Shown: positions 46,555-55,840, numbered from the stretch's first letter. The stretch is 64,000 nucleotides of DNA from Kibdelosporangium sp. MJ126-NF4 (GCF_000826545.1 NZ_CDME01000012.1:185428-249427), one strand, 5' to 3'. The notes: generated by a model from the letters alone, not told the origin. Translations and numbers: made by a program.

Positions 46555-47661
46555 TCACCGTTGTGGCAGCAACGTTGAGGGGATGCCGAACACGACGGTC
46601 AGTTCCAGGCCGCCGTCGGCGTTGGGCCGAGCGGTGACGTGGGCGTTGTGAGCCTGAGCGATCGAAGCCGCGATCGACAGGCCGAGCCCCGCGCCGTCAC
46701 TTCGTGTCCGCGTGTGCAGTCGTCGGAACGGCTGGAACAGCTCGGGAATTCGTTCCGCGGGTACGTGCGGCCCGGTATTGCGGACTGTCAACACTCCCGA
46801 CCTGGACAGTACTAAGTGCACTGTCCCGCCGGTCCGGTTGTACTGGACCGCGTTACTCACCAAGTTGACCAGCAGTCGATGCAGCAGGACATGGTCGCCG
46901 CGCACGACCACCGGCTCGGCGTCGACCACCATCTCGATGCCGTCCGAGGCTGATTCGGCCACGACCTGGCGCAGCAGCGTCGTGAGGTCGACCAACTGCG
47001 GATTGCCCAAGCCGTGTTCCGCCTCGGCAAGCACGAGCAACGAGTCGATCAGTTGCTCGGTGCGACGGTTGTGGCTGAGCAGTTTCGCCCGTGTACCGGG
47101 AAGGTCGTCGGCGTTCTCCAGTCCTATCTGGATCGCCGCCCGCTGGGTCGCGAGCGGCGTCCGGAGCTCGTGTGCGGCGTTGGCGATGAACCTGCGCTGA
47201 CTGTCCACCGAGCGCTGCAGGCGTTCCAGCATCGCGTCGATCGTGTCAGCGAGGTCCTTCAGTTCGTCGTTCGGACCGGTCAACGCGATTCTTTCGGCCA
47301 AATTGGACAGTGAGAGCCGCTGCGCGGTCGTGGTGATCCTGCGCAGTGCCCGCAGCATCCGGCCCGCTATCCACCAGCCCGTGACGATCGACAGGACGGT
47401 CAGCACCACAAGGGTGACCATCGTGACGATCCACTGGGTCTTCAGCACCTCGTCCGGCAGGCTCAGCACGACATCGGGCGGCGGCCCACCGGGCGGGAGA
47501 GGCACGTGCACCAGTTGACCGCTCGGCGCGATCTGCGCGACCTGGTCGTAGAGCCGGTCACTGAACACCGCGTTCACCGCGACCACCAGTATCGTCGACG
47601 TGAACAGGAAGATGCCGGTGTACATGAGGGTCAGCCGGAACCGAATCGTCCGCCGCCTCAC
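46555..47661 (-). CDS. Sensor histidine kinase
   Basis: A 368-residue membrane kinase. TM1 lies at about residues 10-30 and TM2 near 75-95 with a short outer loop between. Then come HAMP (about 97-150), the phospho-acceptor helix FIANAAHELRTPL near 162 and a C-terminal HATPase with DHVLLHRLLVNLVSNAVQYN and DGAGLGLSIAASIAQAH. GTG start overlaps the TGA of the response-regulator gene, so the pair is coupled. The signal is unknown; the outer loop is too short for a sizeable ligand domain. Confidence 0.93.
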   Translation of the reverse strand: MRRRTIRFRLTLMYTGIFLFTSTILVVAVNAVFSDRLYDQVAQIAPSGQLVHVPLPPGGPPPDVVLSLPDEVLKTQWIVTMVTLVVLTVLSIVTGWWIAGRMLRALRRITTTAQRLSLSNLAERIALTGPNDELKDLADTIDAMLERLQRSVDSQRRFIANAAHELRTPLATQRAAIQIGLENADDLPGTRAKLLSHNRRTEQLIDSLLVLAEAEHGLGNPQLVDLTTLLRQVVAESASDGIEMVVDAEPVVVRGDHVLLHRLLVNLVSNAVQYNRTGGTVHLVLSRSGVLTVRNTGPHVPAERIPELFQPFRRLHTRTRSDGAGLGLSIAASIAQAHNAHVTARPNADGGLELTVVFGIPSTLLPQR

Positions 47662-48311
47662 AGCACGTACCCCGCGCCCGGCACGGTGTGCACACACGGC
47701 GGGTCACCAAGTTTGGCACGCAACCTGCTGATGATCACCCGAACCACGGTCGTGAACGGGTCGGCGTGCTCGTCCCACGCCGATTCCAGCAGCCGTTCCG
47801 CGCTGACGACCGCGCCGTCGGCCCGCATCAGCACCTCCAGCACCGCGTACTCCTTCAGCGACAGCCGCAGGAACCGGCCGTCGCGGGTCACCTGCATGCG
47901 CTGGGTGTCCATCACGATCCCGTGCCGACTCAACATCGGCGGCACGGGCGCCTGGCTGCGTCTGCCCAGTGCCTGCACCCGTGCGACCAGTTCGCTGTAG
48001 TCGAAAGGTTTCGGCAGGTAGTCGTCGGCACCGAGGCCGAGACCGGCGACCCGTTCGGGCACCGACGCCGCCGCGGTGAGCATCAGGATCCTTGTCCGTC
48101 CCCCAGTACGGACAAGGTCCTGGCAGATCTGGTCGCCGTGCACCCCGGGCAGGTCCCGGTCCAGCACGAGCACGTCGTAGTCGTTGACCGCCAACCGCTC
48201 GGACGCTGCCGTCCCGTCGTAGGCCACGTCAACGGCCATCGCGTGCCTGCGCAACCCCGTGGCGACCAGATCCGCCAGGTCCCGCTCGTCCTCAGCCACC
48301 AGTACTCGCAT
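47658..48311 (-). CDS. OmpR-family response regulator
   Basis: A 217-residue regulator. The receiver domain occupies residues 1-115 with acidic pair ED at 7-8, phospho-acceptor Asp in VLVLDRDLPG near 51 and Lys in LPKPFDYSEL near 101. The C-terminal winged helix (about 125-215) has the LRLSLKEYAVLEVLM and VRVIISRLRAKLG blocks. It forms a two-component system with the kinase encoded immediately downstream. The nearby S41 protease and S66 peptidase could be targets, which is only a guess from position. Confidence 0.95.
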   Translation of the reverse strand: MRVLVAEDERDLADLVATGLRRHAMAVDVAYDGTAASERLAVNDYDVLVLDRDLPGVHGDQICQDLVRTGGRTRILMLTAAASVPERVAGLGLGADDYLPKPFDYSELVARVQALGRRSQAPVPPMLSRHGIVMDTQRMQVTRDGRFLRLSLKEYAVLEVLMRADGAVVSAERLLESAWDEHADPFTTVVRVIISRLRAKLGDPPCVHTVPGAGYVL

Positions 48312-48353
48312 CCCACGGTCCTAGCGCATCAGACGTTGCCCGCATGTGAACAC

Positions 48354-49757
48354 TCAGCCCAGCAGGGCGCGGGCCTTGTCAAGCCCGGGGTCGCGTCCGG
48401 CGGACAGGTCGGCGGCGGTGACCGGTGCGAAGTGGTCGGGTGGCACACCGACGGTGTCGATCTTCTCCCGGTTCGCGCCGAGTTCGTGGACCTTCGGCAG
48501 GCCGACGAAACTGCCGTCGTCCAGCACCCAGCCCTCCCCCGGCCCCGACACCGCACCGGCGGTCCGTGTGCCGACCAGCGTGCCGAACCGCAAGTCCTTG
48601 ACAGCGCTGGAGAACGCGTCACACGCCGACGCACACCGGCGATCGGTGAGCGTGACCAGCGGCAGGTTCAACAGTGGCACCGAGTCGTCGGTCCGGTTGG
48701 GCGTGCACTTGTCCCGCACATCGCACCAGTAGCTGTAGGTCTTGCCGTGCACCCACGAGCTGACCAGTTTCCTGACCTCGTCCGGCGAGCCGCCGCCGTT
48801 GCCGCGCAGGTCGAACACGACGCCGCGCAGCCGCTGCTGCTTGCCCAGGTCCGCGATGGCCTTGCGGACCTTGTCCGCGGCGCCGGGTTCAAAGCCGTGC
48901 ATCAGGACGTAGCCGACGCCGTTGGGCAGCAGTTTGGACTCGACCACGTCGGTCTGTGGCGGCTCGGGTGGCCTGATCACGGTCAGGTCGTAGTTCTTGG
49001 TCTCGCCGGTCGACGGCCTGCGCATGGTCAGCCGGACCCGCTGACCCTCCTTGGCCTCCATCAACCATTCCACGACACGCGGCACCGCGATCCCGTCGAC
49101 GAACAGGGGCACGTCGTTGACCGTCAGGATCTCGTCACCGAGCTTGACGCCCGCGTTCGCCGCCGCGCTGCCTTTCAGGACATCCGTGACGTACGCGGGG
49201 CCGGTCGCTGTGGGATCTGTCCGCCCTGGACCGCGCGCGTGCGACGGCAGGAACCCGACGGGGAAGAAGTCGGGGTCTCCCGGCCGCAACCACCCCGCGT
49301 GATTGTCGTCCAGGCTGTCCACCATCGCGCGGATGGTCGTCTCCGCAACAAGCTGCTGGGACTCCTTGGGCAACCTGGCCACGACGTCCTGGTAGACCTT
49401 GCTGAACGCCGCCCAGTCGGCGTCCCGTTTGCCGGTCAGCACGGGCGCGTTCGCGTTCGACTGGTCCAGTCCACGCCGCTGCAGCTCGCGGGTGAGCGCG
49501 GCGAACGCGGGCTGCAGCAGGGCCCGGCTGTCCAGGACCGGTCCGCTGAAGTAGTTGTCGAGAACGCAGTGGTACGCCTGGGCGATCGTGGTGACCGTGG
49601 TCGGTTTCAACGGCGGCGGCTCGGGAGGCAACGGACGGCACGCCGGTGGCCGGGTGGCGCCGGAGTCCGCGGTCTGGGCGTTGACAGTCGCGGTGCCCGC
49701 GAAGGCGGCCACAGCGGCGGCCATCGCCAGTAGTTTCAAGGGTTTCACGGCGGCCAC
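48354..49757 (-). CDS. Secreted S41-family (tail-specific-like) peptidase with PDZ domain
   Basis: A 467-residue protein with a signal peptide at about residues 1-28. A PDZ-like segment (about 195-270, LKGSAAANAGVKLGDEILTVNDVPL) precedes the S41 core: GVVFDLRGNGGGSPDEV, then TDRRCASACDAFSSAVKDL with the probable catalytic Ser, and GTRTAGAVSGPGEGWVLDDGSFVGLP. Possible GTG starts lie at 49757 and 49748; neither has a strong ribosome site. It probably degrades proteins outside the membrane. It is divergent from the conflict-type operon that starts at 49921. Confidence 0.88.
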   Translation of the reverse strand: MAAVKPLKLLAMAAAVAAFAGTATVNAQTADSGATRPPACRPLPPEPPPLKPTTVTTIAQAYHCVLDNYFSGPVLDSRALLQPAFAALTRELQRRGLDQSNANAPVLTGKRDADWAAFSKVYQDVVARLPKESQQLVAETTIRAMVDSLDDNHAGWLRPGDPDFFPVGFLPSHARGPGRTDPTATGPAYVTDVLKGSAAANAGVKLGDEILTVNDVPLFVDGIAVPRVVEWLMEAKEGQRVRLTMRRPSTGETKNYDLTVIRPPEPPQTDVVESKLLPNGVGYVLMHGFEPGAADKVRKAIADLGKQQRLRGVVFDLRGNGGGSPDEVRKLVSSWVHGKTYSYWCDVRDKCTPNRTDDSVPLLNLPLVTLTDRRCASACDAFSSAVKDLRFGTLVGTRTAGAVSGPGEGWVLDDGSFVGLPKVHELGANREKIDTVGVPPDHFAPVTAADLSAGRDPGLDKARALLG

Positions 49758-49920
49758 TGTGCTGCGTCCGGTGTTGCGCGGCCGCGAACGATGTCGTTAA
49801 CGCTGGTGTAGCGCGCGATCGGATACTGGGCCGTTCGAGGGATGTCACGTTTCGGCGTCGGTGTTCACGGGCATTTAACCAACACTACAAGCGGACTCGT
49901 GGTCGGGAGGAGCGTACGCC

Positions 49921-50097
49921 ATGGCTCGCCAACTCGTTCAACACTCCGGGGCACGACGACGGCGGCGCACCGTCGGCGACTGGGAGTCCCAGGGCGCGTG
50001 CACGTGCCGCGCCTTCTCCGGCGGCCGGGCCGTGCACAACTACGGTCAGCCCGGATGCCGCTACGCAGAACTGGACAGCAGACTGTCCACACACTGA
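49921..50097 (+). CDS. Small Cys-containing hypothetical protein (58 residues)
   Basis: A short frame starting at ATG 49921 with a near-perfect GGGAGGAG ribosome site at seven bases. The product is very basic at the start (an ARRRRRR-like run) and has three Cys, in CTC near residues 27-29 and GC near 46-47, plus a C-terminal acidic-polar tail. The CxC...C pattern might bind a metal but no family is recognised. It is the first gene rightward of the S41 gene and lies 105 bases before the Pepco/caspase operon, which has its own promoter-like sequence. Confidence 0.5.
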   Translation: MARQLVQHSGARRRRRTVGDWESQGACTCRAFSGGRAVHNYGQPGCRYAELDSRLSTH

Positions 50098-50136
50098 TTT
50101 CACTGTTACCGCGCCATTTCCCCACCAGCGGACCAG

Positions 50137-50167
50137 TTGACTCGTTGATCCACAACGTTTGTATGCT
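50137..50167 (+). promoter_or_regulatory. Promoter-like sequence before the caspase/HSP90 operon
   Basis: TTGACT at 50137-50142 is followed by TTGTAT at 50159-50164 (16-base spacing) and by TATGCT at 50162-50167 (19-base spacing). Either would start transcription about 30 bases before ATG 50203. Visual call. Confidence 0.4.
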
Positions 50168-50202
50168 TGTCGGTCCGACAGGCCGTGACGAGGTGGGGAT
50201 AC

Positions 50203-50505
50203 ATGACCGAGCTTCCGTTCCTGGTGAGCATCGACGAGACCGAGGAAACCTCCGGCTCCAAAGGGATCTTCAGCGACAAGGAGCCGAAGGTCCGCAGGAT
50301 CCCGGTCGACGTGCTGAAGGAGAACCTCACCAGGACGGTCGGCACCCTGCGGGAGATGTTCGACGAGATCGCCGACGGCACGGGCAAGCTGCCGCTCAAG
50401 ACCGCCCAGATCACCTTCGAGGTCACCGCGACCGGCGGCATCACCCTCGTCGGAACAGCCCAGGTCGCGGGCAAGGGAGCGATCACGCTGACGTTCGGCG
50501 ACTGA
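50203..50505 (+). CDS. Small Pepco/Trypco-like accessory protein of a caspase conflict system
   Basis: A 100-residue protein. GAGGTGGGG lies four bases before ATG 50203. The first third is acidic and polar, a central helix (VDVLKENLTRTVGTLREMFDEIAD) follows, and the end is two beta hairpins rich in Thr/Gly (ITFEVTATGGITLVGTAQVAGKGAITLTF). This pattern resembles the small peptidase- or trypsin-co-occurring domains (Pepco/Trypco) seen beside caspases, trypsins and NTPases in actinobacterial conflict systems; the exact family is uncertain. Its TGA is followed immediately by the ATG of the caspase-HSP90 gene, so the two products are surely made together. It may be an adaptor, substrate or inhibitor of the protease. 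Confidence 0.7.
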   Translation: MTELPFLVSIDETEETSGSKGIFSDKEPKVRRIPVDVLKENLTRTVGTLREMFDEIADGTGKLPLKTAQITFEVTATGGITLVGTAQVAGKGAITLTFGD

Positions 50506-53500
50506 ATGTTCAAGGCACTGCTCGTCGGGGTCCCCGAGTACGGGGACCCCCGGTTTCCCGCGATGAGGTTCATCGAGACGGACCTCGTCGAACTGCGCGA
50601 CGCGCTGCACAGGACCGGCTACGAGACCACCACGCTGGACCAGTCGGCGACCCACAGCGACGGGATCAAGGACGCCATCGAGTACTTCCTCGACAACGCG
50701 GCCACCGGCGACAACCTACTGATCTACCTGAGCGGTCACGGTGTTCGCCACGAGGGCGTGGACTACCTGGTGCCCTCCTCCGCGATGTCGACAGTGAGCC
50801 GGTTTCCCACAGGCAACTGCGTTCCGATCAACTGCGACGCCCACATCGACCGCAGTCGGGCCGCGTCCGTCCTCGTGGTGGTCGACGCATGCCGCGAGGG
50901 CGTGGTGCTGCAACAGAAGTCGATCTCGGTGGTGGGCTGGGGCGAGCAGCGCAGTGCCCATGCCCGTACCCGTCTGGTCGCGTACTTCTACGCGTGTTCC
51001 CGGGGAGAGACCGCAGGCTTCAGCAAGGAGCCGGGCTTCAGCATCCTGTCCCGCGCGATGAGCGAGACGCTGCTGCGCGACAGACCGTCGACCCTCGCTG
51101 ACCTGCGGCGTCTCACGCAGGAGCGGATGAATGCCCTGTTCGGTCCGCACGGTGTCAAGGCACACACCGCGCAGGTGCTCGACGAAACCGTCGACCAGAG
51201 CACTTTTCCGATCTGCCCTGGTCCGACTGTGCCCAGCGATCACGCCTGGATCCTCGCGGCCGGTGGCCACAAGTTGTGGAAGGCCGACAACGACCTGATG
51301 GACCAGACCGTCGCGCTGGTCAAGGACGTTGCCATCAGTCCGGGCACCGATCCGTGGCACGACCACCACGGCTTCGCGTTGCGCCTGTCCGAGAAGGTCC
51401 GCTGGCTGCTGATCACCGTGTTGGACAGCACGGTGCGGCTGTCCGACGCCGATGTGGCGTTGCTGGTCGCTTTCCCGTTCCTGCACCAGGCGTACTGGGC
51501 TCGGCTCACGGACGAGAGGTGGCCGTCGTCCTCGTCCGAGTTCAGCAGGTTCACCGCCGGATACCCCCGCCTGGTACGCAGGATCGCCGAAACGGCGAAC
51601 GAGGACATCACCCGATGGCTGTTCCACCGCTGGCTGATCACCAGGCCGGAGTCGTACTCGGCGGACCGCCTGCCCGAACTGCCCGGCCTGGCCGGTGAGG
51701 TCTTCGCGCCCGAGCGCGTGATGCAGCTGTTTCGTGTCCTGCGGATGGACCCCGCACTCCTGGCCGACCAGAACCTGTTGCGGCCGCGGCGCACGGTGGC
51801 CAGTTCGCGTGACAACGAGCAGGACGTCCACGAACAGCTGATCGGTTTCCTGCTGGCCGCCGCCTACAAGTTCGCGATCGACCCGTTCGATCTGCCCCAG
51901 GTGATCGTGGACCACCTCGGCACACACGACCCCGTGGTACTCGGCGAGCTGACCGAAACCCTGTTCGCCGCGGACTGGGCGCCCGAACGACGCAGCCGCT
52001 CCTTGCGTGCCCCGTGCTATCACCCGGCCGTCCACCACGCACTGCGACTGCACGCGGATTCGGTGAACTCGCTGCTGACCCAGATCGAACGCACCGGCCC
52101 GGAGGAACTGGCGGGCATGCCGCAGCACGCCAACGCCGAACAGCTGTACGCGGCGAACGGTCCCGACGGCCGTCCACTGCACATCACGGACGGCTTCCGG
52201 TTCCACCTGGACGAGAACCGCGTGCAGGAACTGCTCATGGGCAAGCAGCTCTACGGCGATCCCGCGCTGGCGGTTCGCGAGCTCTACCAGAACGCACTCG
52301 ACGCGTGCCGATACCGCGACGCCAGAACCAAGTACCTGCGGGCGACAAACCGGCCGGTCCTGCCATGGACAGGTTCAATCGTGTTCACCCAGAGCAGCGA
52401 AGGCGACCGCACGTACATCGAGTGCGCCGACAACGGCATCGGTATGGGCATGCACGAGCTGACGAATCTGTTTGCCAACGCCGGTGCCCGGTTCACCACG
52501 CTGCCCGAATACCTCGAAGAGGAAGCACACTGGCGTGAGCACGGGATCATGCTCTACCCCAACAGCCAGTTCGGCATCGGCGTGCTCAGCTACTTCATGC
52601 TGGCCGACGAGTTGAAAGTGACGACGTGCCGTCTCGATCGCGACGGCAATCCCGGGCCGACGCTGGAGGCGTACATCGCTGGCCCCGGCACGCTGTCCCG
52701 TGTGCAGGTCGCCCCGCCGCTGGCGAACGCAGGCACGACAATCCGCCTGTACCTGCGGGAAGACGTGTCGTGTACGGACGTCCTGCGCCGTCTGCTGTGG
52801 CTCAGCGAGTTCGACGTCTCCGCTACCGAGGCCGCTGCCCCGCCGTTGCGTTGGCGCGCCGGACAACTGTCCCCGCACGCACCGATCGGCGCGGACCCAT
52901 TCGACCCGACGGCGACCAGGTCGGTCCAGCGCGTCGACGCCACCAGTCAACCGGACCTGTGGTGGTGCGACAGCGACGGCGGCATCCTCGCCGATGGCCT
53001 GTGGGCTGGGGCGAAGCAGTTCGGCGCGATCATCAACCTGACCGGGTCCCGTGTCCCCGCCTTGAGTGTGGACCGCAAGACCATCGTCGAGCTCGACCAG
53101 CCAGAGGTCGAAGGGATCCTCACGGCCGGTATTCCCGACCTGGTCGGGAAGGACGCCACCGTGCTGACAGACCGGTGGCTGGCCCAGGTCGTCGAAGACG
53201 GTCGACCGCAACTCGCCGACGCCATCTTCGACCACCTGATCACCATCCCGGACTACCCGTGGCACGTCGGCGACACCCGGACCAGCCTGGCCAAGATCGG
53301 CTACTTCCCTCCGGACAGCAAACTGTTCACCTTGCCATGGCAACAGGGCGACTCGACCTACACAGGTCTACCCAACGTCGTGGCGACAGAGCGACTTCGT
53401 GCGTGGGTTGCAGCCGGACACATTCCCGGGTTGAAAGCCACCCAGCCCGCGTTGCGCACACGTCCTTCCGACTACCTGTTGTGCCAAAGGCAGGACACGG

Positions 53501-55242
53501 TCGTCCAGAGGACGAGCAAGATGTCCAGAAACGGCTGGCTGCCACACGCCCTTGCCGTCCCGGCCCTGCACCTGGTCCGCGCGGCAGCCCTGACTGGATT
53601 GAGTTACCACGAAGTCAGCACCAGGCTGCGGAAGATGGGCTTCCGGGTGGCGGGGGTCGACACGTTGCCTCGCGACCTGTCGACCGATGACGCGCCGATG
53701 CTCAGCCGGACCCTCGGTGAGGCACTCAACCGCAGGATCGTGGGGTTGACATATCAGTACCCCGTTCACATCGGCCATGTCATCGCGACCGCAGCCCGTT
53801 GCAGCACAAGTCCGCATGCTGCCGCTGAGCGGCTGGCCGCCTTCGGCTATGACGTTCCGGGATTGGCTCACCTGTCGACCCCTGTCCACCCGGAGGACGG
53901 GCACCTTGTCTCCCAAAACCTCGACAGGGCAAACCCCTGGCTCCGAATTGACCATCCTGTGGCCCCTGGCCATGTGCTGCGCGCGGCAACCGATTTCGGC
54001 CTCGATCCAGTCGATATCACGACGCGGTTGGCCGCCTTCGGCTATCCCGTCAGCCACCTACCCGAATTTCCTGCCACGGAAAACGCCGACCTGGCCCTGC
54101 TGAGCACGAGGCTCGATGGGATGAATCCGTGGCTTCCCGTCACTGCGGTGGTCCCGCCAGGGCACGTGATCGCGGCCGCAGTGCGATACGGCACCTCCCC
54201 GGCGGATGTCGCGCAGCGGCTTCGACTCTACGGCCTGGATGTTCACGAGCCCTCGAAATGGCCACAGGATCCCACGTCTGCCGACACACATCCGTTGAGC
54301 GTCAAACTCAACGGTGTATGGCCATGGATCGATCCACGCAGCACAGTCTCACCGGCCCACGTCGCGCAGGCTGCCACCGCGCGTCAACGGCAGGTGCAGG
54401 ACGTGGCAGCGGAACTCCGGTGTTTGAACTACCGGGTGCCCGAAGTGGCAGCGCAGTTGTCCGTGGACGACACACTGCTTCTCAGTTGTGACCTCAACGG
54501 CAAACCACCGTGGCTGGACCTCGACGAAGTAATTCCCGAATGGCACATCATCAATGCGTCGGCCACCCTCGACCTTCCCACTGCCACGGTCGTGGACCGG
54601 TTGACGACCTTCGAGATGCGCTGCCCGCGACAGGAACAGCTCCTCGATCAGTACACCCAGATGGATCTCAAGGTAATCAGCATAAACCTGGACGGAAGGG
54701 CACCGTGGCGCGAGCGTGGCACATCGCTGTCGCGTAGAAACATTCTTGCCCTGGCACGGGAAACCAGCCATTCTCCTCAGTGGATCGCACGACACGCCGC
54801 CGCACTGGGACTGACCGCGCCCACTCCGGAGTCGCTGCCCCTGGTCTTCGACGATGACGACCGTGTGCTGATCACCACAGCTCTCGACCGTTCGAGAAGC
54901 AGCGGTGCCCAACTCGTCAACACCCAACCTGTCAGCAGCGCCCATGTGGTCGCTGCCGCGAAGGAACTACACCGATCTGTGGCCGCAGTGGTCGACCGCC
55001 TGCGCACGTTGGGATACACGATCGACGATCCCGACACCCTGCGGTCGGTCAACCGCGAGGACACGATCCTGATGAGTGTCCAGCTGGATGGCCAAGGCCC
55101 CTGGCTGGATGCTTTCAGGCCAGTCCCTGCCACCCACCTGATCACTATCTGGCTGGACAGAAAAGACGTCGGCGCGGCGGCGAAACGACTCGTCCAACTC
55201 GGGATGAAGCTGCCGGACGGCATCGAGGTCGCCGACCCCTGA
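50506..55242 (+). CDS. Caspase-like peptidase fused to HSP90-type ATPase and tandem C-terminal repeats
   Basis: A 1578-residue multidomain protein. Residues 1-235 form a C14 caspase-like domain with the dyad His78 in YLSGHG and Cys129 in VVVDACREG. Residues about 240-540 are helical with no known motif. Residues about 560-760 are a Bergerat-fold ATPase of HSP90 type: ELYQNALDA at 592-600 (Glu592, Asn596), DNGIGMG at 642-648 and SQFGIGV at 687-693. The region to about 1000 continues the HSP90-like part. From about 1020 to the end there are eight full and one partial repeats of roughly 68 residues (GHV..AA..., RL..FGY.VP, LS..LDG..PWL), resembling a winged-HTH-like repeat. Probable NTP-controlled suicide or immunity protein; HSP90-like ATPase would gate the protease. 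Confidence 0.85.
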   Translation: MFKALLVGVPEYGDPRFPAMRFIETDLVELRDALHRTGYETTTLDQSATHSDGIKDAIEYFLDNAATGDNLLIYLSGHGVRHEGVDYLVPSSAMSTVSRFPTGNCVPINCDAHIDRSRAASVLVVVDACREGVVLQQKSISVVGWGEQRSAHARTRLVAYFYACSRGETAGFSKEPGFSILSRAMSETLLRDRPSTLADLRRLTQERMNALFGPHGVKAHTAQVLDETVDQSTFPICPGPTVPSDHAWILAAGGHKLWKADNDLMDQTVALVKDVAISPGTDPWHDHHGFALRLSEKVRWLLITVLDSTVRLSDADVALLVAFPFLHQAYWARLTDERWPSSSSEFSRFTAGYPRLVRRIAETANEDITRWLFHRWLITRPESYSADRLPELPGLAGEVFAPERVMQLFRVLRMDPALLADQNLLRPRRTVASSRDNEQDVHEQLIGFLLAAAYKFAIDPFDLPQVIVDHLGTHDPVVLGELTETLFAADWAPERRSRSLRAPCYHPAVHHALRLHADSVNSLLTQIERTGPEELAGMPQHANAEQLYAANGPDGRPLHITDGFRFHLDENRVQELLMGKQLYGDPALAVRELYQNALDACRYRDARTKYLRATNRPVLPWTGSIVFTQSSEGDRTYIECADNGIGMGMHELTNLFANAGARFTTLPEYLEEEAHWREHGIMLYPNSQFGIGVLSYFMLADELKVTTCRLDRDGNPGPTLEAYIAGPGTLSRVQVAPPLANAGTTIRLYLREDVSCTDVLRRLLWLSEFDVSATEAAAPPLRWRAGQLSPHAPIGADPFDPTATRSVQRVDATSQPDLWWCDSDGGILADGLWAGAKQFGAIINLTGSRVPALSVDRKTIVELDQPEVEGILTAGIPDLVGKDATVLTDRWLAQVVEDGRPQLADAIFDHLITIPDYPWHVGDTRTSLAKIGYFPPDSKLFTLPWQQGDSTYTGLPNVVATERLRAWVAAGHIPGLKATQPALRTRPSDYLLCQRQDTVVQRTSKMSRNGWLPHALAVPALHLVRAAALTGLSYHEVSTRLRKMGFRVAGVDTLPRDLSTDDAPMLSRTLGEALNRRIVGLTYQYPVHIGHVIATAARCSTSPHAAAERLAAFGYDVPGLAHLSTPVHPEDGHLVSQNLDRANPWLRIDHPVAPGHVLRAATDFGLDPVDITTRLAAFGYPVSHLPEFPATENADLALLSTRLDGMNPWLPVTAVVPPGHVIAAAVRYGTSPADVAQRLRLYGLDVHEPSKWPQDPTSADTHPLSVKLNGVWPWIDPRSTVSPAHVAQAATARQRQVQDVAAELRCLNYRVPEVAAQLSVDDTLLLSCDLNGKPPWLDLDEVIPEWHIINASATLDLPTATVVDRLTTFEMRCPRQEQLLDQYTQMDLKVISINLDGRAPWRERGTSLSRRNILALARETSHSPQWIARHAAALGLTAPTPESLPLVFDDDDRVLITTALDRSRSSGAQLVNTQPVSSAHVVAAAKELHRSVAAVVDRLRTLGYTIDDPDTLRSVNREDTILMSVQLDGQGPWLDAFRPVPATHLITIWLDRKDVGAAAKRLVQLGMKLPDGIEVADP

Positions 55243-55310
55243 TGCGTCCAGGCTCTCTTCCTCGATTTTTGTCACACGAGAAGTCACTGTGTGCGTAGTA
55301 CCAAAAGAAG

Positions 55311-55829
55311 TCAGACCTCGGTGACACCAGCGGCATGCCGACGTGCGAGGTCCTGGTAGACGCCAGCGTTCGTGTCCACCCACATCCGAGCGCTGTCAGT
55401 CAGCGGGATATGACGCTTCGCCGGTGAACCCATGGCCATCACCTCAGGCGGCACGTCCGAAGCCGGGGTGACAGTCGACCCGGCGGCGATCATCGCGCGA
55501 GCCCCCACCTTGCTGCCGTCCAGCACGATCGCCCCGTTGCCGACGATGGCGTACTCGCCTATCTCACAGTCATGGACCAGGCACAGGTGGCCGACGGTCA
55601 CACCACGTCCCACAGTGCAGCCGTTGACGCCCACGTGAAGTACGGCGTTGTCCTGGATGTTGGCGCCTTCGCCGATGAGGATCCGGCCGAAGTCCGCACG
55701 GATCACCGCGCCGTACCAGACGGACGCGCCTGCTTCCACGACCACGTCGCCGACCAGGGTCGCGGTGGGGGCTATCCAGGCTTCCGGGTGGACCTGTGGG
55801 CTCTTGCCTTCGAACGAGAACAGCGGCAT
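55311..55829 (-). CDS. Gamma-class carbonic anhydrase family protein
   Basis: A 172-residue left-handed beta-helix (hexapeptide repeat) protein. The zinc ligands of gamma-CA are present as His65 (NAVLHV), His81 and His86 (VGHLCLVHDC). The C-terminal helix packs as in YrdA/CaiE-type members, many of which show weak or no CA activity. ATG 55829 is where the family start (MPLFSFEGKSPQVHP) lies. It is 11 bases downstream of a LuxR-type regulator gene in the same direction, so they are cotranscribed. With the alpha and beta enzymes, the window carries three CA classes. Confidence 0.92.
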   Translation of the reverse strand: MPLFSFEGKSPQVHPEAWIAPTATLVGDVVVEAGASVWYGAVIRADFGRILIGEGANIQDNAVLHVGVNGCTVGRGVTVGHLCLVHDCEIGEYAIVGNGAIVLDGSKVGARAMIAAGSTVTPASDVPPEVMAMGSPAKRHIPLTDSARMWVDTNAGVYQDLARRHAAGVTEV

Positions 55830-55840
55830 GCCACCGGAAT

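Noticed and set aside
49842..51101. 419-residue frame across the start of the caspase operon
   Set aside because: It is out of frame with three well-supported genes (small ORF, Pepco-like, caspase) and has shadow composition.
55243..55310. Weak CACAC/GTGTG hairpin between the caspase-HSP90 gene and the gamma-carbonic anhydrase gene
   Set aside because: Five base pairs with a large loop is too weak to call a terminator.
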